Source of the DNA: Metellina segmentata
Taxonomy: Eukaryota > Arthropoda > Arachnida > Araneae > Tetragnathidae
Assembly: GCA_947359465.1 (NCBI GenBank)
Contig: OX375879.1
Coordinates: forward strand, 117,584,557-117,648,556
Direction of reading: 5' to 3'
Length of the DNA stretch: 64,000 bases
In this document: in pieces, positions 44,695-54,856 of the stretch
How the letters are laid out: every line of letters starts with the position of its first letter
Numbering within the stretch: position 1 is the stretch's first letter
Made by a program: the position numbers and the translations under genes
Notes under the pieces: model-generated
The model's database searches: none
The model's input: only the letters and a program-made list of their open reading frames with translations
Told to the model about the DNA's origin: nothing

Positions 44695-45210
44695 CAGTGG
44701 TTCCCAAAGTGTGTGCCGCAGCACCCTGGGTTGCCGCGAAACGCCGATGATCTCTAATCTAACTTTTTGCTAAGCAAATGACCAAATATACATTTTGCTA
44801 AGCTAATAATATACCACAGATAGATATGATATGACGAGGATGCCGTGGTAATGTGGTAATTTTGAACTGACGTCGAACTAGAGCAACACAACGGATTCGG
44901 TCCGGGATCAATCCCCTGAGAGAAAGATCCGAGAACCACGATGAGATGACAGTTCGGCACCCCTCTCTCCGAACATCCACAATTTCCCAACATTTTGACT
45001 TCAGGCCAAGACAGATTTAAGGTCCACCAGCCGCCTCAACACCAATACGCTTACAAACATCCATGCACTGACCCGAATTCGAACCAGGAGCCTTCCTATC
45101 TGGAGGCTAACACCTTAACCACCAGACCGGTTGGTCGACGACGAGGGTGCAGTGAGAAAATTCTAATTATCTTAAGGGTGCCACGACTTTGATAAGTTTG
45201 GGAGCCCCTG
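44695..45210. mobile_element. hAT MITE, 516 bp, containing a SINE-A
   Basis: Ends CAGTGGTTCCCAAAGTGTG and TTTGGGAGCCCCTG. The 8-bp duplication CCCTAAGG (44687-44694) / CACTAAGG (45211-45218) has one mismatch. Confidence 0.85.
44844..45139 (-). mobile_element. SINE-A inside the hAT MITE, with target duplication
   Basis: Complete but diverged. GACGAGGATGC (44833-44843) and GACGAGGGTGC (45140-45150) flank it with one mismatch. Confidence 0.85.
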
Positions 45211-45598
45211 CACTAAGGGATAAATCCTATCTTTTCCTTCGGAAATGATCCCGAATCGTAGCCAGTATCCCGTTGCGTGGTTCCAGTGTGACGTTAATTT
45301 ATTACCTACCTAATAATAGACCTGAGTCGGGTCACCGCAAAAGGTCCTATATATTGTTAACAACTCATACCATAACCCTCTATTATGCATCAACAATTTA
45401 CCAGCACATGCGTCGAGCTGCAAAGCTGTTAAAACACCGCTCAACTCATTTCCAACCGAAAATGGATATAGGTCCTTTTGCAGTGACACTGTGTCTAACA
45501 TTTATGCTAACCCCTAGTGACGTGACACCCAACGTGAATGCTTTGGACAGCATTAAATAGCAGTGAGTCCTTTCACTCGTGGCTAATCCGACCTATGC

Positions 45599-46170
45599 GT
45601 CGACCAACCGGTATAGAGGTTAAGGTGTTAGCCTCTAGATCGGAAGGTTCCTTTTTCGAATCCGGGTCCGGCCATGGATGTTTGTAAACGTATGGTGTAG
45701 AGGCGGCTGGTGCACCTTAAATCTGTCGTGGCCGAAAGTCACGTTGGGTTGGTGTGGAAGTTTGGAGAGTGGGGTGCCAGCTCAGTATCTTTGAGCCGGA
45801 CCACATATCTTCAGCGCACACATTCCGGGGTCGACCACGTCCACGCCCTATCGTGTTCATCCTGGGCAGATAAGGGTTTTTCGGACGGTGTGTCACCAGG
45901 CCAACTTCTCCATTATCTCATTAGAGGCTTTCCCTAGCTTCGGCTAATCCGCTGTGGGTTTTCAGTAACTCGGTACGGAGGGGTCTGCTTCCATTCGAAG
46001 GAAGGAAGGAAGGTGCCAGCTCAGGTGTTGCTTCGTCATTTGACCGTGGTTCAAAATTACGAGGTCTTGTCCTCGGATCTTTCCCTTAAGGGACTGATCC
46101 CGGACCGTCGTCAATAGCCCGTTGTGTTGCTCTAGTACGACGTTAACTAAAAATTATCATTACCATTACC
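45599..46170 (+). mobile_element. SINE-A split by a 226-bp insertion
   Basis: The head is at 45599-45675 and the body runs to GGTGCCAGCTCAG at 45785. It resumes at 46012 with the same 13 bases and ends in ATTACC repeats. Confidence 0.93.
45786..46011 (+). mobile_element. Unknown retroposon, 226 bp, GAAG-repeat tail, 13-bp target duplication
   Basis: It starts TATCTTTGAGCCGGACCACA and ends with (GAAG)n. GGTGCCAGCTCAG is duplicated at 45773-45785 and 46012-46024. A simple-repeat 3' tail plus a 13-bp duplication is the mark of LINE-type integration. I see no tRNA, 5S or LINE similarity and no second copy in the window. Confidence 0.85.
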
Positions 46171-46424
46171 GAGCTACGTTGTTTATGCTCGTGAAACGTT
46201 TTACCAATCTTTAGGGTGTATTGTGTACATATCCTAGTTAAGTTTACCATAAGCGTAGAAGGAAAAAACGGAAGATGAGACTTGAAGATCGAATGGTCTA
46301 GTTAGTGTGGAAGGAATGATGATAGTGAAAGGAGAGGTCCTCGCAACCATTTCGTCTCCTGATTTTGTGCAATTTATCACGTTAATGCTTCGTTGACACT
46401 TAAACTCTGAGGTAAGATAATCGA
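46171..46424. other. Unique spacer
   Basis: No feature seen apart from the left copy of the SINE target duplication at 46412-46424. Confidence 0.4.
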
Positions 46425-46726
46425 AATTTTTTTAATTTTTAATTAACGTCGTACTAAAGCAATTTACGACGGTCCGGGATCAATCCCCTAAGGGAAATCA
46501 TGTGTTTTGAACCACGGTCAGATGAAGATACAGCATTTAAGCTGGCACCCCACTCTCCAAACTTCCACACCAACCCAATGTGAGGACTTTCGGCCACGAC
46601 AGACATAAGATGCACCCGACGCCTCTACACCATACGCTCACAAACATTCATGCACTGACCCGGATTTGAACCCGGAACCTTCCCACCTAAAGTCTAACAC
46701 TGTAACCACCAGACCGGTTGGTCGGC
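46425..46726 (-). mobile_element. SINE-A, full length, with target duplication
   Basis: GTAAGATAATCGA (46412-46424) and GTAAGATTATCGA (46727-46739) flank it with one mismatch. The head end reads CACCAGACCGGTTGGTCGG. Confidence 0.9.
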
Positions 46727-46910
46727 GTAAGATTATCGAATAGTCCGAAACCATATGATGGAGGATTTACCAAGCCTCTTCTCGTGGTGGTAAGGACATT
46801 AATCTCTCGATTCTCTACACAGGTAATCCTCGATGTTAATGTTTGCGAGGCGTGTGAAGGGCAGTGCCAACTTTGTCTTCCATAAAAGTATTTCACGGTG
46901 GTAGGTATAT

Positions 46911-47282
46911 AGCTGATTAACGACGCACTGCAGCAATACAATGGGCAATTGGCGATGGACCGGGATCATTCCCGAAGGAAAAGAACCGACGACATCCCTT
47001 AATTTTGAACCATGGTCAGATGACGAGATCAAAGCCTGAGCCTCCAAACTTCCACACCACGCCAATCTAAGGACATTAGAAGCCACATTAGATTCAACAT
47101 GCACCAGCACCCTTCGTACTCGATGGTCTTTAGTTGAATTCATACTCACAACCCTCCGGTTGATAATCCATTACATTCCCAACAGGTCTTCTACGTCCCC
47201 GTGACGAAGAAGGGAGAAAGCCACCTGTAGTGATAGCCCGTCGTGTTGCTTCAGTGCGACTGAAATTCAGTTACCCCCCTAT
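46911..47282 (-). mobile_element. SINE-B plus a short opposite-strand tail
   Basis: A minus SINE-B spans 46911-47190 (GATTAACGACGCACTGCAGC to the reversed head). A plus tail fragment (GATAGCCCGTCGTGTTGCTT to AGTTACCCCCC) lies at about 47226-47282. Confidence 0.78.
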
Positions 47283-47932
47283 CTCCTCAAGTGGTGGTAT
47301 TGCGATCCACCTCTCGTATCTCTCGCAGCCTCTTCATGTATTATTCTCAACACAGGTGATTGAACATCCTTGCCTCGATTCAAACCCTTGATGTTTATTC
47401 TCGAGGAACCGTTTCCACCCGAAATCCAAACACCGACTGCGGGTTTCCGCAACCCTTATAAAAAGACAAGCGATAAAAACGCCTCGTAGAAATTGAGTTT
47501 CGGAAAATAACAATGGCATCCATAAAACCCCTCCGTGTGAAGACATCCCGGCGGAAGGTGGTTGTGCCAAGAGGCGCAAACACAATTACGGTTCAGTTGC
47601 AAGAGGTGGCCCCGTAAAGCCCCCTTTTTATGGACGGTATTCCCAGTCAGTGTCATTGGGGGTGATGATGCAGTCCGAGAGTGCATATAAATTGGGGGAT
47701 TTGATACAGAGACCCGAAGGATTCGGGAAAGTCATTCGGTGGTAATCGAGTGGAAGTTTATTTCATATGCGCTGGAAGTGGAGGCTTTGAAGCGGAATCT
47801 GAATACGCGCAGCAATGAATTGGATGCGTGCGATGAATTTTAATGCTTCGAAGGTTAAGTCTGGGTCCTGAAGTCTTGGGTAGGCTGAATTCAGTTGTGA
47901 AGGCGATTGTTGAATTCGATTGTTATTAGTTA
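47283..47932. other. No recognised gene
   Basis: Overlapping minus frames (47334-47686) have no domain I recognise. Confidence 0.4.
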
Positions 47933-48699
47933 CGGGGGTCGTACAGAAAGTAATGCCCGTTTGAGCATGCGCACCACTATGACAATGTCTACCAGTTTTA
48001 GGGACTCGTCGGCCAACTGTCTACTGAATTACATCGCATCATAACGGTTATTGTTGTTTAGGTATGCGAACAAAATGTTCAAGAGAATCGAGCGTGCCGA
48101 CAAATGTGAAGTGTGATCCGATTTCTGAACGCAAAAAATGTGCTACCAAGCGAAATTTATCGTGCAATCAAAGCAGTATAGGGTGATGTGATGATTGAAT
48201 CCTATGTGTGTGCGTCATTGGTGCCGAAAGTTTAATGAGGGAAGAGAGAACGTCCATGATGAGGAGCGATGCGGCCGCCCAAGTTTCATTAGGGATGAGC
48301 TTGTCAAGTCTGTCGACACGTTCATAAAACAAGATCAACGTGTGACTTCGGATGTAATTCTTGATAACTTTCACAAGTGTCTCGCACTATCATTTACAAA
48401 GTGGTAACTGATCACCTCAAATTCAGAAAAATTTGTGCAAGGTGGGCGCTACGAAAGCTCAATGACTACCACAAACGTTTAAAGACGTTACTGCTTATCT
48501 CAATGGACTGTCGGCAGAGGAGTATGATGCTGATATTCAAAAGCTCGACACAAGGTACAACAAATGTTCAAATTTGCAAGGGGACTTTGTAGAAAAGTAA
48601 TATAAGGTATGGAAATGTAGAATCAAAATTGAGGTTGAAATTTTTTAATTAGTGTGTATATTTATTTAAAAACGGGAATTACTCTCCGAACAACCCTCG
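47933..48699 (+). mobile_element. mariner element with internal deletion, 767 bp
   Basis: The left end CGGGGGTCGTACAGAAAGTA and the right end, reversed, CGAGGGTTGTTCGGAGAGTA pair along ~30 bp. TA lies on both sides (47931-47932, 48700-48701). Confidence 0.88.
48120..48595 (+). pseudogene. mariner-family transposase, broken and internally deleted
   Basis: The first part gives an IRFLNAKNVLPSEIYRAIKA-like helix, then VRHWCRKFNEGRENVHDEER and CGRPSF, the tandem helix-turn-helix region of a mariner-type transposase. The next part, FRKICARWALRKLNDYHK, precedes the catalytic domain. The sequence then skips to the extreme C-terminus (YDADIQKLDTRYNKC and NLQGD), so all catalytic Asp residues have been lost. 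Frameshifts also split the N-terminal half between 48195-48407 and 48377-48592. Both inverted repeats remain, so it may have moved passively. Family membership is clear from the CRKFNEGR and KICARW motifs. Confidence 0.82.
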
Positions 48700-48710
48700 T
48701 ATTTGAGGAT

Positions 48711-49013
48711 GGTAGGTATTTTAATTAACGTCACACTGGAGCATAACAACTGGCTATTGGCGGCGGTCCGGGATCAAACCTGAAGGGAAAGATTCAAAGA
48801 CAACACCACGTTATTTTTAATCATGGTTAGATGAAGAGGTCACACCCGAGCTGATACCCCATTCTCCAAACTTCCACATCACGCCAAAGGGTGGACATTT
48901 AGGTCACGACCGATTCAACGTGCACCAGCCTCTTTTGTAGACGACGGTCTTTGGTTGTATTCGAACTCTCAACGATCCGGAGGCTAATCCGTTACACTTC
49001 CAACCAGGCTACA
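48711..49013 (-). mobile_element. SINE-B, full length
   Basis: Reversed tail GGTAGGTATTTTAATTAACG, body, B box (GTATTCGAACTCTCAACG) and A box (CACTTCCAACCAGGCTAC). Confidence 0.88.
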
Positions 49014-49875
49014 GACACCTTAGCTATTTGAGAAATAGCTGTTTCTCGCGTTGTAGTCAAGTGTATGAATTGTAACGAAAAAGTATACATAAAGTTACTC
49101 TTACACAAGAGCAAAGCCGATAAGTTGCAGACGCGCTGGTCAATTAGTAACACGGTGGTCAATTGTGCAAATAATTAACTATCGAATTAAGATATAATTA
49201 GCGCTAATTTACATGTTCTTTGAAAACATGATATCTCAAATTCTAATTTATTCAGAAAGACGACTTCTGTTGGAAAATATATTTCTAATATTATTCTCCA
49301 TATTTTAAACCTCCATCAAGTTTCTAGAAGGAAAACAAAATTTTACAATTTTTTAATCCAGGATGCGTAAAAGAAATTAACTTGTTTTCAGGAATTTCAA
49401 CATTTAAAAACCAATTAAAAATTCATTTCTAAACTATATAGTCTAGTTGAGATTCCAAATATTCACTGTATTATATAAATTATAATGATGCATAAATAGT
49501 TATAACAGGTGAATTCATTGTGGAGTTGTCACGTTTTGAACAAAGTATGCAATTGCAAAAACAGTTCTGCAAAAATCTAGTTTAATGTTTTGGATTGATG
49601 TCTGTTCCTGGTGACATTTACCTAACGAATACCCTTTAACTAGAAAACTATTTCGAATATTTGCAAGATTAGCATCGTTTAAAAGCTAAGAAATTGGAAA
49701 ATATTTTGAATTAATAAAAAATAATATTGATATTCTGGTCGATTTTCGTAATTTCTAATATATACATACACTTTAAATTTTGCCCGAAAAGTTTACGCCA
49801 GGCTCCGATCTGGCCATTTGAAAAAAGGTGATTTTTTGATGGCTGTCCAGAAATCCTTTTCCACGTGTTGAAAGT
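49014..49875. other. AT-rich stretch without a recognised gene
   Basis: No frame or repeat recognised. Confidence 0.4.
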
Positions 49876-49888
49876 TCAGTCTCTCCAT

Positions 49889-50154
49889 TTTTTTTTATTT
49901 CCAATGGCAAGGCAGTACAGTTGCGAAGACAAATACAAATATAATACAATACAAAGTACAGAGTTGACCGAGGTCATTTTACCTTATACAAGGCCAGAAG
50001 TGATGGTCACTTGTGAAGGGGCACCCAGTGGGTGGACCATCATTGTCCCTAACAAATGACAGCACAATTTACATCCATGCCCTAACTCTGGATTCGAACC
50101 AGGAACCTTCCTATCCAGAGGCCAACACCTTGATCACTAGACCGGTTGGTCGGC
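49889..50154 (-). mobile_element. SINE-C: SINE-A head on a different body, with target duplication
   Basis: Minus-strand order: a head like SINE-A (AAGGTGTTGGCCTCTGGATA; GGTTCGAATCCAGAG), then an unrelated body with GACAATGATGGTCCACCCAC and AAGTGACCATCACTTCTGGC, then an A/T-rich tail. TCAGTCTCTCCAT lies at 49876-49888 and 50155-50167. It has none of the SINE-A/B body motifs. Confidence 0.92.
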
Positions 50155-50167
50155 TCAGTCTCTCCAT

Positions 50168-51164
50168 CCATGCTAAATTGCGTTGGAGCTATCCATGAAG
50201 ACATTTTTAAGTATGCATCTGCAATGCACCCCAAATTTTTTCCACTGAATCAATGACTTCGTGTAATTTTTTCTTCTATGGGGGATACAAGAATTTGACA
50301 TTGCCTTGCATTTGTTGCAAGCCTGGCCAAATATCGATCTTGAACTTTAAAACCGAACCAACCCAAACTAAGAATTGAGCATGGAACTGTACTACAATAA
50401 AACAGTATTTTTGTGTCAATAATATTACATTTCAACGAGACTGATGTCGAATTTTGACGTTTGGATTTGAAGGAAGAAGTCAAAAATATTCCTTATCGAT
50501 ATATTTAGTCTCTTATATAAACGAACTAAATAGAAAGGGACCTTTCCTTATAAAAATAGCAGTTATTGATTTCCGAAATAGATTGTATATTTAAATAAAT
50601 CTTGAGTAAAAGAAACGCAAAGTTCAATATTGCGGAATCGACTTTCTCCAGACTCCATTTGGAAATAAAATAAAGACGCTAAATTACAAACGCCCCATTT
50701 TCCACCGTCAGAATGAGGAAAAATTGGCGACAGTTAGAACGGAAGTAAAATGTTTTGGCGAAGAAAAACAGTTCGGGCGGGATCATATTTTTCTAAGAAA
50801 ACATTCAGATCCTTGGAGTGTGGCCACTGTTCCAAATAATTCCGGAAGATATGGAGCATATCGCCCTCACCTTTTTCAATTGATGCCTTATAAAATATTT
50901 TACTCCAATAGTTTTTCTATATATATTACATACTGCAATCAGAATTAAGGAGCTGATGTTTTAAAGAATAGAAATTACTTGATTCGCAAAGTTAAAAAAT
51001 TCAGGACTTTACTGTTTCTTGACTGAAATAATTTGAGTTATTTTTAACGGGAAACGTCTTACAAGGATGGTGAGCACGGCGCAGCGATTGTTACAATTTT
51101 ATGACTTCCAGACTTTATTATGTATAGTAATTATTATTATGTATTCTAATTATTATTAATTTTT
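50168..51164. other. AT-rich stretch without a recognised gene
   Basis: Frames at 50250-50483 minus and 50724-50948 plus show no motif. Confidence 0.4.
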
Positions 51165-51428
51165 CCGACCAACCGGTATAGTGGTTAAGGTGTTAGCCTC
51201 TAGATCGGAAGGTCCCCGGTTCGAATCCGGGTTCGGGCATGGATGTTTGTAAGCGTATACCAGCTCAGGTGTTGCTTCGTCATCTGAACATGGTGCAAAA
51301 TTACGAAGTATAAAATTGTTCGGGGCAATGATGGTCCTCCCACTGGGTGCTCCTTCACAAGTGACCATCACTTCCGGCCTTGTAGTGGCCAATGACTTAG
51401 GTCAAATGTGCCCGCCATTAGGAAAAAA
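51165..51428 (+). mobile_element. Chimeric SINE: SINE-A head and body piece joined to SINE-C body
   Basis: Head 51165-51256; SINE-A body piece CCAGCTCAGGTGTTGCTTCG to AAAATTACGAAG at 51259-51308; then the SINE-C body (GGGGCAATGATGGTCCTCCC; AAGTGACCATCACTTCCGG) to about 51428. An AT-rich direct repeat ATTATTAATTTT flanks it and may be a target duplication. Confidence 0.85.
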
Positions 51429-51430
51429 AA

Positions 51431-51632
51431 TATATTATTAATTTTAATTATTATTATGTATTGTAATTATTATTATGTATTGTAGTTATTATTATGTATT
51501 GTAATTATTATTATGTATTCTGATTATTCTGACTCATTATGTATTCCAATTATTCTGACTCATTATGTATTTCAATTATTCTGACTCATTATGTATTTCC
51601 AATTATTCTGACTCATTATGTATTGTAATTAT
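51431..51632. repeat. AT-rich tandem repeat (TTATTATGTATTG and TTCTGACTCATTATGTATT units)
   Basis: Units of about 20-28 bp change from ATTATTATGTATTGTA to ATTCTGACTCATTATGTATT along the array. It continues the AT-rich flank of the SINE at 51165. Confidence 0.8.
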
Positions 51633-51659
51633 TATGAAAGGCAGTCTACTTTACATTGC

Positions 51660-52012
51660 ACTTAACTATCACATCGGACTATAGGCGACGATTCGCGATC
51701 AATCCCGAATCGAAAGATCTGAGGGCAACAGCTCGTGTGATTTTGAACCTCCAAATGATGAGGTTAACACCTGAAGAACACCTGAACCAAACCCCTTTCC
51801 AAGCTTCCACATCACCCTGACGTGAGTACATTTGAGACCAAGACAGATTTAACGCGCATAAGCCCCTCCCCATGTACACGGCAGTCTTTGGTTGGATTGC
51901 GTTTCGAACTCGCACAAGACAGATTTAACACGCACCAGACCCCATGACGGTTTCAAATTCTCAACCCTACGGTTGCTAATCCGAGACTCTACCAACTGGG
52001 CTACCGTGGCCT
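51660..52012 (-). mobile_element. SINE-B with a partly duplicated head
   Basis: Body from about 51680 to CTGACGTGAGTACATTTGAG. The segment ACAAGACAGATTTAACRCGC appears twice (51838; 51914), followed by two head remnants, the second ending GGGCTACCGTGGCC. Confidence 0.78.
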
Positions 52013-52500
52013 TATCTTATTATGGAAATATATTTATTTTTCTGTGTGTGTCTATCCAAATCTATTTTGTCCCCATGTGTGATGTCCCAATAAAGTTTTC
52101 TCTCTCTCATCAATATAGCCTCAATCAAACAAAACTGTTTTCAAATTCACTGAACATCTCAGATTAGAAACGAATTAAATACTGCACAAGTTATGCGTAG
52201 GTTTGATGGATCTGTTTACAACGTTCCTCCCCTTTAAGTATCGTCACGCTCTCGCCGCACGTTTGATTGGTCGTGTTCAGCACGCAACGCCCTTCACGTG
52301 ATGTGACGTTCTCAGTGGAAACACCCAGTTCTTTTGTAGTCATTTGTTTGCATTCAGGAGAATACAATTGAGTTAAAAGCACCGTTTCGGTCATGGGAGC
52401 GAAAGATAAAAAAGCATTTCACACCTGCTTCCCAGAGGCATTGACCATCAGCATCACCAGTTAACGAAAGAGTAACTAGGGTATTTTTTATGCAATCGTT
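52013..52500. other. No recognised gene
   Basis: Short frames only (52191-52548 minus). Confidence 0.4.
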
Positions 52501-53039
52501 CAGTCGAACCCCGCTATAGTGAACCAGGGATATAGTGAACTTTTTCACTGGCCCCGACTGAACTCCTATTTAACTAATGTTATTTTGAACGCTTATAGTT
52601 GAACTCCTGAGGAAATACAAGTTCGCTTATGGTGAACAGAATTTTGCCTTCCACAGATATTTTTTCTGATTTTCAGGTAATTCTAAATATTTTTTTCTAC
52701 GGAATATGTGCACAAAAGAACTATGGAATCTTTCGTAATCGTCGATAACAAGAATTGATGAACTCTACTTAAAATCGAAATGTACCCAATCCAAACGAAC
52801 GAATTTTTACCCCCTAAGAAGTAAAAATAAAAGTAAGTAAAACTACAGAATTCTTAATTTCTAATAAACATGATAAAAAGTGTTTATTTAAGTATTTTAT
52901 AATTTATTTCAGTAAAATTGTGTTTGATCTGAATGATTGTGTTCAATAAAACCACCATCAAATACGAAAATTTTTTGTGTGTTAACAAAATTGGATACAT
53001 TGAACCATCGTTTATAGTTAGGGCAACTTTTTTGTTGCA

Positions 53040-53152
53040 GTAAAAATGGGAAAAGTTGCATTTATCATTTCCTAAAGTTGCATTTATCGTTTCCTAAACT
53101 TGCATTTATCATTTCCTAAAGTTGCATTTATGGAAATAAAGTTGCATTTATT
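53040..53152. repeat. Tandem repeat, GTTGCATTTATCATTTCCTA units of about 25 bp
   Basis: Four units with small variants. Related TTGCATTTATG units lie at about 54047-54095. Confidence 0.85.
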
Positions 53153-53389
53153 TTTGATACACTAAATTCTAAAATAAATTATTCGTAAAAAATGAAAAAA
53201 TTCAAAATGCATTGACAATTTTAGTCGTGTATAACAGTATAATAATACATTCTTAAATACAGAAGAACGTTGAATGGCCGATCCTTGAGACCAGTAATTT
53301 CTTTAACATTGGAAAACTGCTCCAGCCGCATTCATATAATGTGCTATATTGGATAGCAGATCACCAAATCCTTTCGCTCAACATTCAGA

Positions 53390-53642
53390 GATTTTAAAAC
53401 ATCATATCTACAAGGCGAACAACATACTTATGATAGACATTTACCTCGCAAACTCTGAAGTCGATTAAGCAAGTTTCCTTTGCATTATCAAGAGTGCTAA
53501 CCAATGTGTTAAAAGTACTTGCCATTTCACTTTCGTCTGTTTCGACGAACAGCTTCTTTCCATTAATTTCTTGTTTGATCCTCAATACTTCGGCGTTCGC
53601 AAGATCAGACACACGTGATCGAAGAGTTGGTTCAGAGGACAA
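53390..53642 (-). pseudogene. hAT (CGBP1-like) transposase fragment
   Basis: The frame reads VLRIKQEINGKKLFVETDES, then TFNTLVSTLD and DFRVCEVN. This order (I-K/R-x-x-I-x-x-K, then V/S-x-D-E-T/S, then a short hydrophobic strand) resembles the catalytic-core entry of hAT transposases related to CGG-binding protein 1, where VDETTD holds the first catalytic Asp. Here it reads ETDESE, so the Asp and Glu are preserved in altered context. Only 82 codons remain and no partner fragments were found nearby. The match is from family memory and is moderate. It sits inside the Tigger-like element, probably as a nested older or later insertion. Confidence 0.5.
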
Positions 53643-54323
53643 AAAATAAAATAGTTATTTCATTGTGAAGTTCCCCGTAACCTCACCAGATTTGGGTAGG
53701 GTCGATAGACATGGAATCGAACTCCACGGGGGTCCCCCTTGGGTTTTTGGAAAAGGAATCCGTTTGGAGAGGGTTGAAAAGAAAAGGGACTTGCACGAAG
53801 GCCAGCGTGGAAGGAGGACGCGTTGTTTTGCGCTGGAGATCGAAGGGGATTATTCCCGATCGTGTATCATAGACTGAATGATCCTGTAAATATGATAGTC
53901 AAGAAAGGTGTAATTAAATGTTTGTAATATGCTCATGGACTAGTTTTACTGTTTTGGGGACGAAAAGGCAGAGGATTAGAAAATCCGCCTAAGGAAGAAC
54001 CGTCACATTATTGCATTTTAAGCTACATTTTAAAAAGTTGCAGGTGGTTGCATTTATGCAAAAAGTTGCATTTATGCAGAAAGTTGCATTTATGTTGCGT
54101 TTATAACTCGCTTACAATACACCCCATGAAGGAGGAATTTTGGTTTTAGTACTTTACATGCAGCGTAGAACGTGTGAAAAAAAATTGCATTTTTTGCAAG
54201 TTAGTAATAATGAACTTGTTATTGGTGACGTTTCACTATGACGGGGTTCGACTGTATCACATTCTGTTTAGGAATAACCTAAAGTATTGAAATAATTTTT
54301 TTGTACCTATTGTTTACTCATAT

Positions 54324-54487
54324 AACCCTCCTGATGGTTGTTTTGGATGTGGTATCTTGTCATTAGCACAACTGACCCAATCTTGAAGAGCGAGTCATCA
54401 AGTCATCAGAAGAAAAGTGACCAAATTTTTCGCAATTTGCAAAATGTGTCAAATTTTGATGGACGAGATATCTATTGACAACATTTT
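54324..54487 (+). mobile_element. palMITE copy 2, 5' part only
   Basis: Starts CCCTCCTGATGGTTG and contains TGGACGAGATATCTATTGAC. It is cut by the SINE-B that follows, and no right end is found after that SINE. Confidence 0.65.
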
Positions 54488-54800
54488 CGGGACCGTGATA
54501 GCTTGGTTGGAAGAGTAAAACCTTAGCAACCGAAGGGTTGCGAGTTCGAATCCAATAAAAAAAAAGTCGTGTACAAGGGAGGCTGGTGCACGTTAAATTT
54601 ATCACAGCCTCAAAAGTCCTCGACAGCATGGTATGGAAGTTTGGAGTGAGGATGAAAGATCAGATGTGATCTCGTCATCTTACCGTGGTTCAGAATTACG
54701 AGGTTTTGTCCCAGGATCTTTCCCTTCGGGTTTGATCCCGGACCGTCGCCGATAGTCATTTTTGTTGCTCCAGTGCAACGTTAATTAAATACCAACCGCT
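54488..54800 (+). mobile_element. SINE-B, full length
   Basis: Head GACCGTGATAGCTTGGTTGG, B box GCGAGTTCGAATCC, body with CTTACCGTGGTTCAGAATTA, and tail ending ACCGCTACCTA. Confidence 0.88.
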
Positions 54801-54856
54801 ACCTATATCCAGAAAAAAAGGCCTATTGTGCCTCAAATTCAAAATTGCATACAATA

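Larger units (their letters stand above)
44616..45310 (-). mobile_element. SINE 3' pieces flanking a hAT MITE (inverted junction)
   Basis: The minus SINE-A 3' part lies at 44616-44694 (AGCATCGTACTAAAGCAACA to ATCCCCTAAGG). After the MITE, a plus SINE 3' part runs from about 45222 to 45310 (CTTTTCCTTCGGAAATGATC to ATTACCTACC). Without the MITE the two would meet near the quasi-palindrome CCCTTAAGGG. Confidence 0.8.
52501..54254. mobile_element. Tigger/pogo-like DNA transposon relic, 1754 bp
   Basis: The inverted ends CAGTCGAACCCCGCTATAGT and, reversed, CAGTCGAACCCCGTCATAGT match at all but two positions. Such CAGTCGAACC-type ends are usual for pogo/Tigger. The interior has no pogo transposase that I can see. 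It carries GTTGCATTTAT repeats and a hAT-like fragment, so other insertions have replaced part of it. Confidence 0.75.
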
